Below, piece after piece: positions 51,108 through 61,074 of a stretch of 64,000 nucleotides of DNA. The stretch spans positions 1 to 64,000 of the forward strand of contig JAKITC010000003.1 of assembly GCA_021648285.1 (NCBI GenBank), read 5' to 3'. Made by a program: the position numbers and the translations under genes. The notes below the pieces were generated by a model. It did not search any database. It was not told the DNA's origin and was given only the letters and a program-made list of their open reading frames with translations. The stretch is from Sulfurimonas sp. (GTDB taxonomy: Bacteria; Campylobacterota; Campylobacteria; Campylobacterales; Sulfurimonadaceae). Every line of letters begins with the position of its first letter. Position 1 is the first letter of the stretch.

Positions 51108-52982
51108 CTACCATGGTTTTTCATCTGAGTTTTCACTTTTAGGTTTTGACTCATTTAATTTATATAAGTAAGTATTACTCTTGGTGTTAAGTTCCTGTAT
51201 CCACTTCTGCTCTTCTGCATCACTCATCTTCTGTTTGTCTAACTCTTTAGGCGAGGATAAAGACCCTTTGTCCTTTTCTTTTTTCAACTCTTTTAAATCT
51301 TCTTTTTTCTTCTTATCTTTAGCGTCTTGCTTTTTATCTTCAGACTTTTGTTCTTCTTTCTCTTTTTTACTCTTCATATCGTCAGAGCTTTTCTCTTTAT
51401 CTTCGGACTCTTTGCTTTTTGAGCTATCTTTTTTATCTTTGGATTTATTTTTTTCATCTGAGCTTTTTTCTTTCTTCTCATCAGACTCTTTTTTATCACC
51501 ATCTTTTGAGTCCTGTTTTTTGTCATCTTTTTTATCTTTATTTTTTTTATCATCTTTTTTATCTTTATCTTTTGAGTCTTGCTTCTGTTTTTTTAAAAAC
51601 TTCTTTACCTCTTCAAGATTTTCTCTTGTATCTTTGTCTTCTTGTATCTCTAAAGATTTCTCATATGACTCTACAGCTTTTTGCAGACTCTCTTTACCCT
51701 GCTCTTTAACGTAAGCATTTCCCATATTTGAGTAGTTTTTTGCTCTTGCTTCCTCTGTGTCAAATGTTGCTTTTTTGTAAGACTCTATAGCCTCTTTATA
51801 CTTTTTTTGCTTATAAAAAGAATTTCCTGCATTATAATAACTATCGCCATTATCACTATCATTTGCATACTCTTCATAAAGCTTGGACGACTCTTTAAAA
51901 TTTTCTTTTTCATAAGCCTCTTTAGCCTTATTTAGTTCCATGAAATCTAACATTCCAGCTTCTACATGTACATTTGTAAAAAGTAAAGAAAACAGTATAA
52001 AAGCTGAGGGAACAGAAACACTATCTTTTTTTCTCATTGAACTTGTAGCTATGAGTAAAACAAAAAGTGCCATTCCTACAGGATAGTAAAAAAGAGGGAT
52101 ATATCTCTCAATCTCTTCACTTTTTAACTCTTTTTCATCGCTTATATTTGTAATCTCACGAAGCATAGTTTTTATATCATCAGATGATGTACTGCTTTGT
52201 ATATAAACACCACCTGTTTTTGTAGCCAAATCTGCTATTTTCTCATTTAGTTTAGAGACTATGATGTCCCCATTATATTTTATAAAAGTTCCATCTTCGA
52301 GTTTTATCGGTGCACCTTTTTTTGTCGCTACTCCTAAAACAAAAATGGTTATGCCGTTGTCTTTTGCCATCTTTATCTCATCAGAAAAATCACTTTTATC
52401 TCCGCCATCACTCAATATTAAAAGATATTTTTTATCTTTTTTTTCTTGTGCTTTGCTCACAACATCAAGGACGCTCAGAAGATCAGTGCCTTTTTCTGTA
52501 ATAGATGTAGTATCTAACTGACGAAGCAAAAATGCTACAGCGCTTGTATCAAAACTAAGAGGCGAGACAAGATATGAGTTTTTAGCGAAAGCGACTATAC
52601 CTATTCTCTCGTTTGGTGATTCATCTAAAAGTATAAGTGCTTTTTGTTTTGCCATCTCTAAACGATTTGGATAAATATCTTCTGCCAGCATAGAGTCTGA
52701 AATATCTAAAGCAATCATAATATCCGCACTCTTTGCTTTGATTTGAACTTTACCATCTTTTATAACAGGCTGTGCAAGTGCTAAAATCATAAAGAATCCC
52801 ATAAGCATAAAAAGAGCATTTCTAGCTTTTAGTGTTAATGTATTTGCACTTACTCGCAGTTTACTCATCACTTCTTCACTGAAAAAGTGTGCCTGAGACT
52901 CTTTTTGAGTAAGCAGTAATCCAAATAGTATAAAAAATGGAGGTAACATGTAGTACAAAAATTCAGGATGTAAAAAACTCAT
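51108..52982 (-). CDS. VWA-TPR fusion protein (BatB/BatC-like, cluster 1) with Lys/Asp/Ser-rich tail
   Basis: MIDAS region DIMIALDISDSMLAEDIYPNRLEMAK, TPR ANDSDNGDSYYNAGNSFYKQKKYKEAIESYKKA, highly charged C-terminus ending EKPW. Confidence 0.88.
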   Translation of the reverse strand: MSFLHPEFLYYMLPPFFILFGLLLTQKESQAHFFSEEVMSKLRVSANTLTLKARNALFMLMGFFMILALAQPVIKDGKVQIKAKSADIMIALDISDSMLAEDIYPNRLEMAKQKALILLDESPNERIGIVAFAKNSYLVSPLSFDTSAVAFLLRQLDTTSITEKGTDLLSVLDVVSKAQEKKDKKYLLILSDGGDKSDFSDEIKMAKDNGITIFVLGVATKKGAPIKLEDGTFIKYNGDIIVSKLNEKIADLATKTGGVYIQSSTSSDDIKTMLREITNISDEKELKSEEIERYIPLFYYPVGMALFVLLIATSSMRKKDSVSVPSAFILFSLLFTNVHVEAGMLDFMELNKAKEAYEKENFKESSKLYEEYANDSDNGDSYYNAGNSFYKQKKYKEAIESYKKATFDTEEARAKNYSNMGNAYVKEQGKESLQKAVESYEKSLEIQEDKDTRENLEEVKKFLKKQKQDSKDKDKKDDKKNKDKKDDKKQDSKDGDKKESDEKKEKSSDEKNKSKDKKDSSKSKESEDKEKSSDDMKSKKEKEEQKSEDKKQDAKDKKKKEDLKELKKEKDKGSLSSPKELDKQKMSDAEEQKWIQELNTKSNTYLYKLNESKPKSENSDEKPW

Positions 52983-53908
52983 GCGTATCCCCTTCTATTT
53001 CTCAAAAATATATATAACATCAAAGAGATAAGCGATATAAATAGCGGAAATTGAAAGTAGTAGTTTACATTAGAAAAACTCTCACTTTTTATCTCTGATT
53101 TTTCCAACTCATCAATCTTTTTGTATACCTCTTTTAACTCTGTGGCACTTGAAGCTCCAAAGGCAACTCCGCCTGTATCCTCTGCAATTTTCAGTAAAAT
53201 ATTTCTGTTATACTCATGTGGCATACCTATACCAATAGGGTAAACTTTTACACCCTCTTTCTTTGCCATCTCTAAAGCAATATCAAGAGGGATTTTATCT
53301 ATCTCTGCCGTGGAGTATCCGTCTGTAAGAAGAATTGCCACCTTACTTTTAGACTTGCTCATCTTCAACAGGTTTACACCTTGTGCCAAGGATGTATTTA
53401 GTGCTGTGTATTTACCGGCCATTCCTATATATAGCTGTGAGACTATCTTATTTAAGATATTCTCATCATAAGTCAGCGGAGAAGCTATAAAAGAGTACTG
53501 TCCAAATACAACCAGACCAATATTATCACTCTTTCTTTGCGTCACAAAATCACCGACTATCTCTTTAACTACATCAAATCTTGTAAGATGCTCATTATTA
53601 GCATCAAATCCCTGTGCTTTCATAGACTCAGAAGCATCTAAAATAAGAGCTATCTCATAACCCTCTTTTGGCTTTAACTCATAAGGTTCATCTTTTACCG
53701 GTGACATAAGAGCTAAGATCATCATTAATATTCCAAGCCATTTAAGTAAAAGCAGTATTTTAGAAGCTGAAACAGACTGTTTTAAAAACTGTCCTGTGTG
53801 AGGAAAATATATAGATGGCAGCTTCATCTTACAAAAAATCGCGCAAGCTATAAAGAAGAAGAGCACAAAGATTGTATAGGGGAACTCAAAATAAAACCCA
53901 TCAAACAT
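52979..53908 (-). CDS. VWA domain protein (BatA-like, cluster 1)
   Basis: ALILDASESMKAQGF MIDAS, LLTDGYSTAEIDKIPL; TM helices at both ends. Confidence 0.88.
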   Translation of the reverse strand: MFDGFYFEFPYTIFVLFFFIACAIFCKMKLPSIYFPHTGQFLKQSVSASKILLLLKWLGILMMILALMSPVKDEPYELKPKEGYEIALILDASESMKAQGFDANNEHLTRFDVVKEIVGDFVTQRKSDNIGLVVFGQYSFIASPLTYDENILNKIVSQLYIGMAGKYTALNTSLAQGVNLLKMSKSKSKVAILLTDGYSTAEIDKIPLDIALEMAKKEGVKVYPIGIGMPHEYNRNILLKIAEDTGGVAFGASSATELKEVYKKIDELEKSEIKSESFSNVNYYFQFPLFISLISLMLYIFLRNRRGYA

Positions 53909-54314
53909 CTATCATATCCTCATAAAGTTTTATATAACCAACAACTTCACTGTCAAACTCTTTCACCTCTTTTTTATACTTATACATGTCAAGTCTATTT
54001 ATTATATTGGCAAACATCTCTTGATGTCTTGGGCTGTCATCTTTAAATGTTGCTCCAAATATAGTAATCGCATATGCACTCTGTTTTGTATCGGTTAAAT
54101 CAAGTGAATTCAGTAGTTTAAAATGCTCTTTTCTTATGTTAAAAGCATTTCGTCGTTTAAACCACAAGTAGACTATATAAGCAATTGCACATGTCAAAAG
54201 AAGAACAAAAATACTCACACCTAAAAAATAGTACAGAGAGTACTCTTGAACATCCACAATAGGTTTTATGTCGTGAAGAGGAATATCATAACTCTGAGTC
54301 TGTCCGGCCTTCAT
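53901..54314 (-). CDS. short membrane protein of the Bat cluster (DUF4381-like position)
   Basis: Single TM YYFLGVSIFVLLLTCAIAYIVYLWFKRR, between DUF58 and BatA genes. Confidence 0.6.
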   Translation of the reverse strand: MKAGQTQSYDIPLHDIKPIVDVQEYSLYYFLGVSIFVLLLTCAIAYIVYLWFKRRNAFNIRKEHFKLLNSLDLTDTKQSAYAITIFGATFKDDSPRHQEMFANIINRLDMYKYKKEVKEFDSEVVGYIKLYEDMIDV

Positions 54315-55145
54315 CTATCTACACTCAAACAATCTACGAAGATCTACGCTTGCGAAACCATCTGTATATACTTTTGTAAACCTGACTTGATCTTTTCTCA
54401 GAGTCTCATAAAGTTCATGATCATGTTTGGCAACTTTTTTACTATATGTTTTTACGCTTGAAGAATTAAAATCTCCCTCTAAAACTGCCCCGCTCTCCGG
54501 ATCAACTAAAGATGCAAAACCCATTTCAGGTGGATTCTCTTCCAATCTGTCTCTAACAATAATAGAAAGAACTTCATGTTTTCTAGCCAGCAGTCTAAAG
54601 TCTGGAATCTCAAAATAATCTCCGACAACCAAAATAAGTGACCTTCTCTTTAATCTTTTATACAGAGTATCTGCGATAAATTTGAAATCCACTTTTTTGT
54701 TTATTGCATCAAAATTTAGAACTTCATCTACATACTTTTGAATCTGGTGGAGTTTTTTGCTTGGTTTTGAATGATAGATCATCTCATCTGTAAAAATATA
54801 TGAACTTAGCATGTCACCATTTTTCAGAGTTGAAAAACTAAGCAGTGCAGCTACCTCAGCGATACTCTCTTGCTTGAACTTTTTAGAACCAAAATGTACG
54901 CTTCCATTTAATACACAAACAATGACAACATTCAGTTCTCTCTCTTCACGAAAAATTTTTATGAAAGGCTTTTGCATCTTTGCTGTGATATTCCAGTCAA
55001 TACGACGTATATCATCACCAGCCATATACTCACGAAGCTCTATGAAATCATAACCCTCACCTTGAAAGATTGAGGGATTGTTGCCAACCATTTCGCTAAA
55101 GACTTGACGTCTTGCACGAACTAATATTTTTTGCAGTTTACTCAT
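54315..55145 (-). CDS. DUF58 domain protein
   Basis: GEGYDFIELREYMAGDDIRRIDWNITAKMQKPFIKIFREERELNV. Confidence 0.94.
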   Translation of the reverse strand: MSKLQKILVRARRQVFSEMVGNNPSIFQGEGYDFIELREYMAGDDIRRIDWNITAKMQKPFIKIFREERELNVVIVCVLNGSVHFGSKKFKQESIAEVAALLSFSTLKNGDMLSSYIFTDEMIYHSKPSKKLHQIQKYVDEVLNFDAINKKVDFKFIADTLYKRLKRRSLILVVGDYFEIPDFRLLARKHEVLSIIVRDRLEENPPEMGFASLVDPESGAVLEGDFNSSSVKTYSKKVAKHDHELYETLRKDQVRFTKVYTDGFASVDLRRLFECR

Positions 55146-55146
55146 T

Positions 55147-56094
55147 TTATGGTATTGCTACAGTCTCTAATACTTTTTGAATTATTTCATCTGTTGTAAT
55201 ACCTTCAGCTTCCGCTTCGTAAGTTAAAACAATACGATGTCTCATCAGCTCTTTTGCAATGAACGCAACATCAACAGGTGTTACAAAATCTTTTGAACGC
55301 ATAAATGCCATAGCTTTTACAGCTTTAAACATGTCGATACTTACACGAGGCGAAGCACCAAACTGAATAAGGTCTTTAAGTTCATCAAGTCCATACTCGC
55401 TGGGATTTCTTGTAGCATTTACAAGTTCAATCATATATTTTTCAACTTCTTCATCTACATGTATATCTCTTATAGCTTGTTTTATCTCATTTAAATCATC
55501 GTGAGTCACTACACTCTGTATTTTTTCAAAGTTACCGCTTGACATTCTTTTAGCGATTTGAAGTTCTTCTTCTTTTGTGTTGTAATCAACTACAAGTTTT
55601 AGCATAAACCTGTCTAACTGAGCTTCTGGAAGCTGATATACACCCTCTTGTTCAACAGGATTTTGAGTAGCCATTACAAAAAACGGAAGATCCAGTTTAA
55701 AGGTAGTATCTCCCAAAGTAACCTGTTTCTCCTGCATAACTTCAAGCAGAGCAGACTGGACTTTTGCCGGAGAACGATTGATCTCATCCGCTAAAAGCAG
55801 ATTTGTAAAGATAGGACCTTTTTTGATTTTAAAACTATTATTTTGAGGATCATAAATCTCTGCACCAAGTATGTCTGATGGGAGCAAGTCAGGAGTGAAC
55901 TGTGCACGTTTAAAGTTTAGTCCTAAACTCTGCGCAAGTGCATTTACAGTTGTAGTTTTTGCTAATCCGGGAACACCTTCTATAAGAATATGTCCATCAC
56001 ATAGTAGTGCGATAAGAAGAGAATCAATCATCTTCTCTTGTCCTACAACTACTTTAGAAACTTCTTTTTTAATTAACTCAATCTTAGAAATCAT
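55147..56094 (-). CDS. MoxR family AAA+ ATPase
   Basis: ILIEGVPGLAKTTTVNAL, DEINRSPAKVQSALLEVMQEKQVT, MATQNPVEQEGVYQLPEAQLDRFML. Confidence 0.96.
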   Translation of the reverse strand: MISKIELIKKEVSKVVVGQEKMIDSLLIALLCDGHILIEGVPGLAKTTTVNALAQSLGLNFKRAQFTPDLLPSDILGAEIYDPQNNSFKIKKGPIFTNLLLADEINRSPAKVQSALLEVMQEKQVTLGDTTFKLDLPFFVMATQNPVEQEGVYQLPEAQLDRFMLKLVVDYNTKEEELQIAKRMSSGNFEKIQSVVTHDDLNEIKQAIRDIHVDEEVEKYMIELVNATRNPSEYGLDELKDLIQFGASPRVSIDMFKAVKAMAFMRSKDFVTPVDVAFIAKELMRHRIVLTYEAEAEGITTDEIIQKVLETVAIP

Positions 56095-56173
56095 CAGCTT
56101 TTTGCCTTATTTATAAATTGACAAAAGTATAACAAAATGTGGATAATGCTTGGTAAAGATTTGGGCTTTGAAA

Positions 56174-57184
56174 TTATAAATCTAAACCTATAACCTTACC
56201 TATTCCATCCTTCTTTATCATCTCATTTAGTTTTATTGCAACATTTTCTTTGGCTACATTGTAACCTTGTGTAGATTGCCCTACAATGTTGAGTTTGTTG
56301 CTTCCAATAATAGAACCTCTGTAATCTCTAACAATAATATTTATTGCCGCTCTTGCCAACGTAAATCCATATGTACTGGCTTTATCAATTTTTGATGTAA
56401 TTATTAGGATAAAGTGTTTCTTGCCGGTATTGTATTGAACTTGTAGTTCTTTTGCAGTTAGTCCCTTTTTTATTGAAGCTTCTAGATCTTTTGCCTCTGT
56501 ATTACTTTGGATGGTAAATGTTATAGATGAGAGTAATTTATCATAATTACTATTTACAGCTTCAACTTTGTTAACATACTCTTTACTATCAAAACTTTCA
56601 TTAAGTACATTCATAATTATCAAAGTATTTGGAACATCTGCAATATCACTTTTTGCTTTCTTATAAATAGTAAGTTGCTTTATTGCATGGTATCTAGCTA
56701 TCGTCTCTTTTTGCTTATCAATAAAGGCAAATTTTTGATCCACTTCATTTTTTAAACTATTAAAAAGCTTTTGTTTATCTGATTTTATCAATACAATATA
56801 TTTTCTAAATCCAAGTTCTTTGGAATCAAGAACTTCATAGTTGCTTATGCGGAGTTTTTTAACATCGCTTTGAATCTCATTAGAAGAAGTCACTTGGTGA
56901 CTGCTCTTTATACCATCCTCTACAACTTCTCTAGAGGTAAATTGTGATCCTATTGAAACACTTAGAGTTGATGCCATATTGTTAAGTGCATTTACTATAG
57001 CTTCATCTTTATTTTGGGCTTCACCTATAGCATAAAGTGTTGTTGTAGTTACTAGAGGAGGTTTTGCATACCAAGCCGGAATTGCTTTTTTTGGAGTAAA
57101 ATTTACACTTTTTTGACTGCCACAACCGGAGAAAAACACTAAACTAACTAATATTGCTGTTATAAAAAATCTCATCTTTGTCAT
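56174..57184 (-). CDS. LPP20-family-like lipoprotein
   Basis: Lipobox FFSGCGS; IPAWYAKPP...LYAIGEAQNKDEAIVNALNNMASTLSVSIGS. Confidence 0.75.
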   Translation of the reverse strand: MTKMRFFITAILVSLVFFSGCGSQKSVNFTPKKAIPAWYAKPPLVTTTTLYAIGEAQNKDEAIVNALNNMASTLSVSIGSQFTSREVVEDGIKSSHQVTSSNEIQSDVKKLRISNYEVLDSKELGFRKYIVLIKSDKQKLFNSLKNEVDQKFAFIDKQKETIARYHAIKQLTIYKKAKSDIADVPNTLIIMNVLNESFDSKEYVNKVEAVNSNYDKLLSSITFTIQSNTEAKDLEASIKKGLTAKELQVQYNTGKKHFILIITSKIDKASTYGFTLARAAINIIVRDYRGSIIGSNKLNIVGQSTQGYNVAKENVAIKLNEMIKKDGIGKVIGLDL

Positions 57185-57188
57185 ATTT

Positions 57189-58217
57189 TTACCTTAATAA
57201 TTGTTCTTGAGTTTTACTTTTTTTGTCAATCAAACTCTGTATTCTTATATACGCTCTACTCACTTCTTCAACAGGCTCTATAACCAAATCATCTGCAAGT
57301 TTATAATATTTTTGTGCTTCTTCATACTCCCCCTGAGCTTCTTTGATAACACCTAAGTTATAAAATGGAACATAACTTTTTTGTTCTGTTGAGTCTATCA
57401 AGTCGATAAGAAATTTTTGGGCTTTATCATATCTGTTTTGTTTAATATACTCTATAGAGACTTCCAAAAGTTTTTCCTGTGTATCATCATACTCAATATC
57501 AGCTTCATCTAACAAATCAACTTGAAAATATCTATAACGTGGTGTCAATTTATAGGTAAAATCTGCAGCCATCTGACTAGCCAATCTTTGTGCTACTATC
57601 TCCGTTGAAGGCAGTGCACGAGAGTCATCTCTACAGTGTTTCAACTTAGTTGTTTGACTCATTGTATTTGCGTAAATGATATCACCTTTTGTTACATCGA
57701 CCATACGTATCTCAGCCGATAAGCCAATAACACGCTTTATACATCTAACTGAATATGTACTAAATTTTTTACATTTCAAGTCTAAACATCTAACACGATT
57801 TACTTTGTAGTATGTATCATTTGACGTTACTCTTCCGACACTGCCTGATATAATCGCTTCTGCACCGATCAGATTACCGACTTCAACTGCAGTTGAGACA
57901 TCAATCAGACCACTATTTTGTATTTTTTGTTCATCAATAATCTTATCAAAATCTTTTCTATTGACAATAGTAAAATATTTTTTATTATTGATTTTTTTAT
58001 TTACAAGATTTGCTTCTATTTTATTTGATAACCCGACTCTATCATTTCTAAATGGTGCAACAGTAATTTTTTTTGTTTTAGCTCCACGGTCTATTTCAGC
58101 TGGTTCAAGTGCACGAATATTAACTTTTTGAGCACATCCGCTCATAATAACCACAGCTATCGATAATAAAAACAGTCGTACTGCCATCCAATTTCCTATT
58201 TTAAAATTTACAACCAT
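57189..58217 (-). CDS. CsgG-like lipoprotein with C-terminal TPR
   Basis: Lipobox IMSGCA; VNRKDFDKIIDEQKIQNSGLIDVSTAVEVGNLIGAEAIISGSV; TPR PFYNLGVIKEAQGEYEEAQKYYKLA. Confidence 0.78.
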   Translation of the reverse strand: MVVNFKIGNWMAVRLFLLSIAVVIMSGCAQKVNIRALEPAEIDRGAKTKKITVAPFRNDRVGLSNKIEANLVNKKINNKKYFTIVNRKDFDKIIDEQKIQNSGLIDVSTAVEVGNLIGAEAIISGSVGRVTSNDTYYKVNRVRCLDLKCKKFSTYSVRCIKRVIGLSAEIRMVDVTKGDIIYANTMSQTTKLKHCRDDSRALPSTEIVAQRLASQMAADFTYKLTPRYRYFQVDLLDEADIEYDDTQEKLLEVSIEYIKQNRYDKAQKFLIDLIDSTEQKSYVPFYNLGVIKEAQGEYEEAQKYYKLADDLVIEPVEEVSRAYIRIQSLIDKKSKTQEQLLR

Positions 58218-58369
58218 TCTATTTAAAAAAGAGTTAACTTAACATTAATCCTAAAATGCGTATGTTACAACTGTAAACAGCTACTTAGAAATGTATTATA
58301 AAGTGTATGAATTTAAGTTACCACTCCAATTTTAGATTTTTCAATATTTGGAGCCACTACAGTTAATAC

Positions 58370-58431
58370 AACCATGTATATATTGAATACTAAAACCATG
58401 TAAATATGATATAATATAACCATGTAAATAT
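58370..58431 (+). repeat. three AACCATGTAWATAT iterons at 24-bp spacing upstream of fic
   Basis: Copies at 58370-58383, 58394-58407, 58418-58431; TATAAT at 58410-58415 lies between copies 2 and 3. Confidence 0.8.
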
Positions 58432-58447
58432 AGATGGAGGAGTTATC

Positions 58448-59986
58448 ATGAAGAATAAGATTCTTGCAAAAGCTTTAAACTCTTTAAAAAAGATACAAGA
58501 TAGAGAAGGAACTGTGTTTAAATCAGAAAAACTTGATGCAAAAAGTATAACGATACTCATAGAAAATGGCTACTTGTTTCAAATAGTGAAAGGTTGGCAT
58601 TGTATACAAAGCCCTACGACACAAGCAGGGGATAGCACCATATGGTATATGAATGCATGGTCATTTTTTGCAAAATATCTAACTGATAGATTTGGTAAGA
58701 ATGGTTATTGTTTAAACCCTCATGATTCATTATTGCTTCATACTGAAAAAAATTCCATCCCAAAACAATTGACTGTAATACTAAAAAAAGGGGTGTCATC
58801 ATCAAAAACTGAACTTCCTGATGATATGACTTTATTTGCATATGAGGATAAAAATAATTTTCCAACAAACATAGATAAAAAAAGAGGGGTAAATATTTTT
58901 ACCATAGAAGATGCCTTATGCAAAAGTGACACCAATAGCTTTATTAATTATCCTTTGGAGATGGAAATAGCATTAAAGTCAATTCGTGATGTATCTACAA
59001 TTATAGAGTCTCTTGTTAGCCTTAAAAGAATGGATACTTCTGCAGCAAGATTATCTGGAGCTTATGAGTATTTAGGAAGAGAAAAAGATGCTAAAAATAT
59101 TAAAAATACATATCACACAATAATAGGAACCAAAGTTAATTCTTTTAATCCTTTTAATAGTGAAAAGCCTATATTTAGTAATACTCAATTGATAAAAAGC
59201 CCTTATTCAGCACGAGTTGATGAATTGTGTACCAAGTATGCTAGTGTTATTGATGAGCAGTATAGTAATCTGAAATCAAAACAAATAAATATTGAAAATT
59301 TATTATCTGAACTCAATGAGAAGTACACTCAAGATGCTTACCATTCTTTATCTATAGAAGGTTATAAAGTAACAACTGAATTAATAGAAAAAATGAAAAA
59401 TGGAAACTGGAATCCAGTACAAAATATAGAGGATAAAGAAACTCGTGATGCTCTTGCTGCAAAAGGATATTATGAAGCTTTTGAAGAATTAAAATCAAAT
59501 ATATTAACTTATTTAACATCAAAAGAACATATAGAAGATAATATTCAAGACTTACAATCAAAACTATATAGAAAACTCTTCTTGCCTAGTGTGCAAGCTA
59601 ATATCCTTAAAGCAAAAGATTTAATTGGATATAGAAATTCAGCGATTTATTTAAGAGGATCAGAACATGTCCCCCCTCCAAAAGAGGCAGTACTTGATTC
59701 GATGGATAAATATTTTGAAATGATACAAGCAGATGACAATATTTTATCTAAAGCAATTTTAGGACATTTTATTTTCGGTTATATTCATCCATATATAGAT
59801 GGAAATGGAAGAATCTCACGCTTTATTATGAATGCTATCTTGGTATCTCATGGACAACCTTGGGTAATTATAGAAAAAGAGGAGAGAAAGATATATATGC
59901 ATGCATTGGAACAAGCTAGTAATCACAATAATATCATACCATTTGCTAAATTCATTAGTCAAAAGATTGAAGATGCAAAAGTTTAG
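58448..59986 (+). CDS. AbiEi-like N-terminal domain fused to Fic domain
   Basis: HPYIDGNGRISR Fic motif; SLSIEG inhibitory motif (SxxxEG); N-terminal AbiEi-like IENGYLFQIVKGWHCI...SLLLHTEKNSIPKQLTVILKKG. Confidence 0.88.
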   Translation: MKNKILAKALNSLKKIQDREGTVFKSEKLDAKSITILIENGYLFQIVKGWHCIQSPTTQAGDSTIWYMNAWSFFAKYLTDRFGKNGYCLNPHDSLLLHTEKNSIPKQLTVILKKGVSSSKTELPDDMTLFAYEDKNNFPTNIDKKRGVNIFTIEDALCKSDTNSFINYPLEMEIALKSIRDVSTIIESLVSLKRMDTSAARLSGAYEYLGREKDAKNIKNTYHTIIGTKVNSFNPFNSEKPIFSNTQLIKSPYSARVDELCTKYASVIDEQYSNLKSKQINIENLLSELNEKYTQDAYHSLSIEGYKVTTELIEKMKNGNWNPVQNIEDKETRDALAAKGYYEAFEELKSNILTYLTSKEHIEDNIQDLQSKLYRKLFLPSVQANILKAKDLIGYRNSAIYLRGSEHVPPPKEAVLDSMDKYFEMIQADDNILSKAILGHFIFGYIHPYIDGNGRISRFIMNAILVSHGQPWVIIEKEERKIYMHALEQASNHNNIIPFAKFISQKIEDAKV

Positions 59987-61074
59987 ATAAGGATCTTCTT
60001 TGCATCTTTAAGTGATGTGAGCTTTCTCGTCTCTATTTGTGAAATTATATCTTTGTATTTTAATGAACCATCCAAGGCTAAAAGCATCAACAACTCATCC
60101 ATAGAATTAGCACTCTGTATTTTATCCAAAAAGATATCAGGCGCATTGCTTTTATAGTTTGTTATTTTTATTTTGGCAAGTAAATATCCTGCTATAAAAG
60201 TGAGTAAATAGTAAAAATAGTTATAGCTTATTTTAAACCCGCCATCTACCTCATCTAAGAGTTCTTTTTTTTCATACCCTTTACTTACCTCAACTTTAAC
60301 AGCATTTACATGTAGGTTCTCAACCCTATTGCTCTTTAGATTAAAATACTCAATATTTAGCTCAGGGACTTCAAAATTCTCACTTGCTACAAATGCAAAT
60401 TTTTGACTCCAGACACCGCTGTAACCAGTTTTACTCAACTTTATATCTTTTATAACTTTCCCAGCAAAAATCTTTACACCCTCTATTTTAAAATCAATCG
60501 GTTTTATTGCGTCAAGATTTCCGCTGCCTTTGATTTTGACATGTAGGTGAAAAGGCTCATATGCTTTGACATGTGACTTGTCTTTTTTGACCTCGACTTC
60601 AAAATTTCCGACTAACTCTTTTTGAGTTGGTTTAACATCCACTTTTATAGATTTTTGCTTGATTTTTTTGAGGGTAAAATCCTCATACTCTTTGTTGTCT
60701 CTGCCTATGACTGTATTTTCTATAGACTCTTTGGTAGTTTTTTTCATTGTTGTCTCAAAATCAAAAATGATCTCTTTGGCTTTTTTTGCAAATACTATAA
60801 ACTCGTAGCTGTCTACTCTTTTGTTATCTACAATTGTCTCACTCTCACTTAGTATGTGAAGAGTATAATCTTCATTCTCTTTTTTGGGATTAAAATCGAT
60901 TGAGTAAAGTTCAGACTTATCGCTAAATCTACATGTATAAGTCAGATGTATCGCTTCATTTACATAAGCAGCAGACTTATCTGCCTTAGCGCTCCACTCA
61001 TAAGTAGAGGCAAAAGCCTCTACATGTACAAATAGTAAAAATGTTAAAAAAATTCTACCAAGGCTGTTTTTCAT
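59983..61074 (-). CDS. BatD-like protein (cluster 2)
   Basis: Signal peptide; GNFEVEVKKDKSHVKAYEPFHLHVKIKGSGNLDAIKPIDFKIEGVKIFAGKVI parallels cluster 1 GDFSIEAKVDKKEINVNEAVNLTIEVLGIGNLEDIKNFKPYIDGVSVFDEKIV. Confidence 0.82.
   Translation of the reverse strand: MKNSLGRIFLTFLLFVHVEAFASTYEWSAKADKSAAYVNEAIHLTYTCRFSDKSELYSIDFNPKKENEDYTLHILSESETIVDNKRVDSYEFIVFAKKAKEIIFDFETTMKKTTKESIENTVIGRDNKEYEDFTLKKIKQKSIKVDVKPTQKELVGNFEVEVKKDKSHVKAYEPFHLHVKIKGSGNLDAIKPIDFKIEGVKIFAGKVIKDIKLSKTGYSGVWSQKFAFVASENFEVPELNIEYFNLKSNRVENLHVNAVKVEVSKGYEKKELLDEVDGGFKISYNYFYYLLTFIAGYLLAKIKITNYKSNAPDIFLDKIQSANSMDELLMLLALDGSLKYKDIISQIETRKLTSLKDAKKILI

Noticed and set aside
51181-51714. 177-aa plus-strand Ser/Phe/Leu-rich ORF
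   Set aside because: Exact antisense shadow of the Lys/Asp/Ser-rich coding tail of the VWA-TPR gene; composition artefact.
58370-58431. Iterons considered as a CRISPR array or plasmid origin
   Set aside because: Only three 14-nt units with 10-nt gaps, no spacer-like diversity, no cas or rep genes; promoter operator is simpler.
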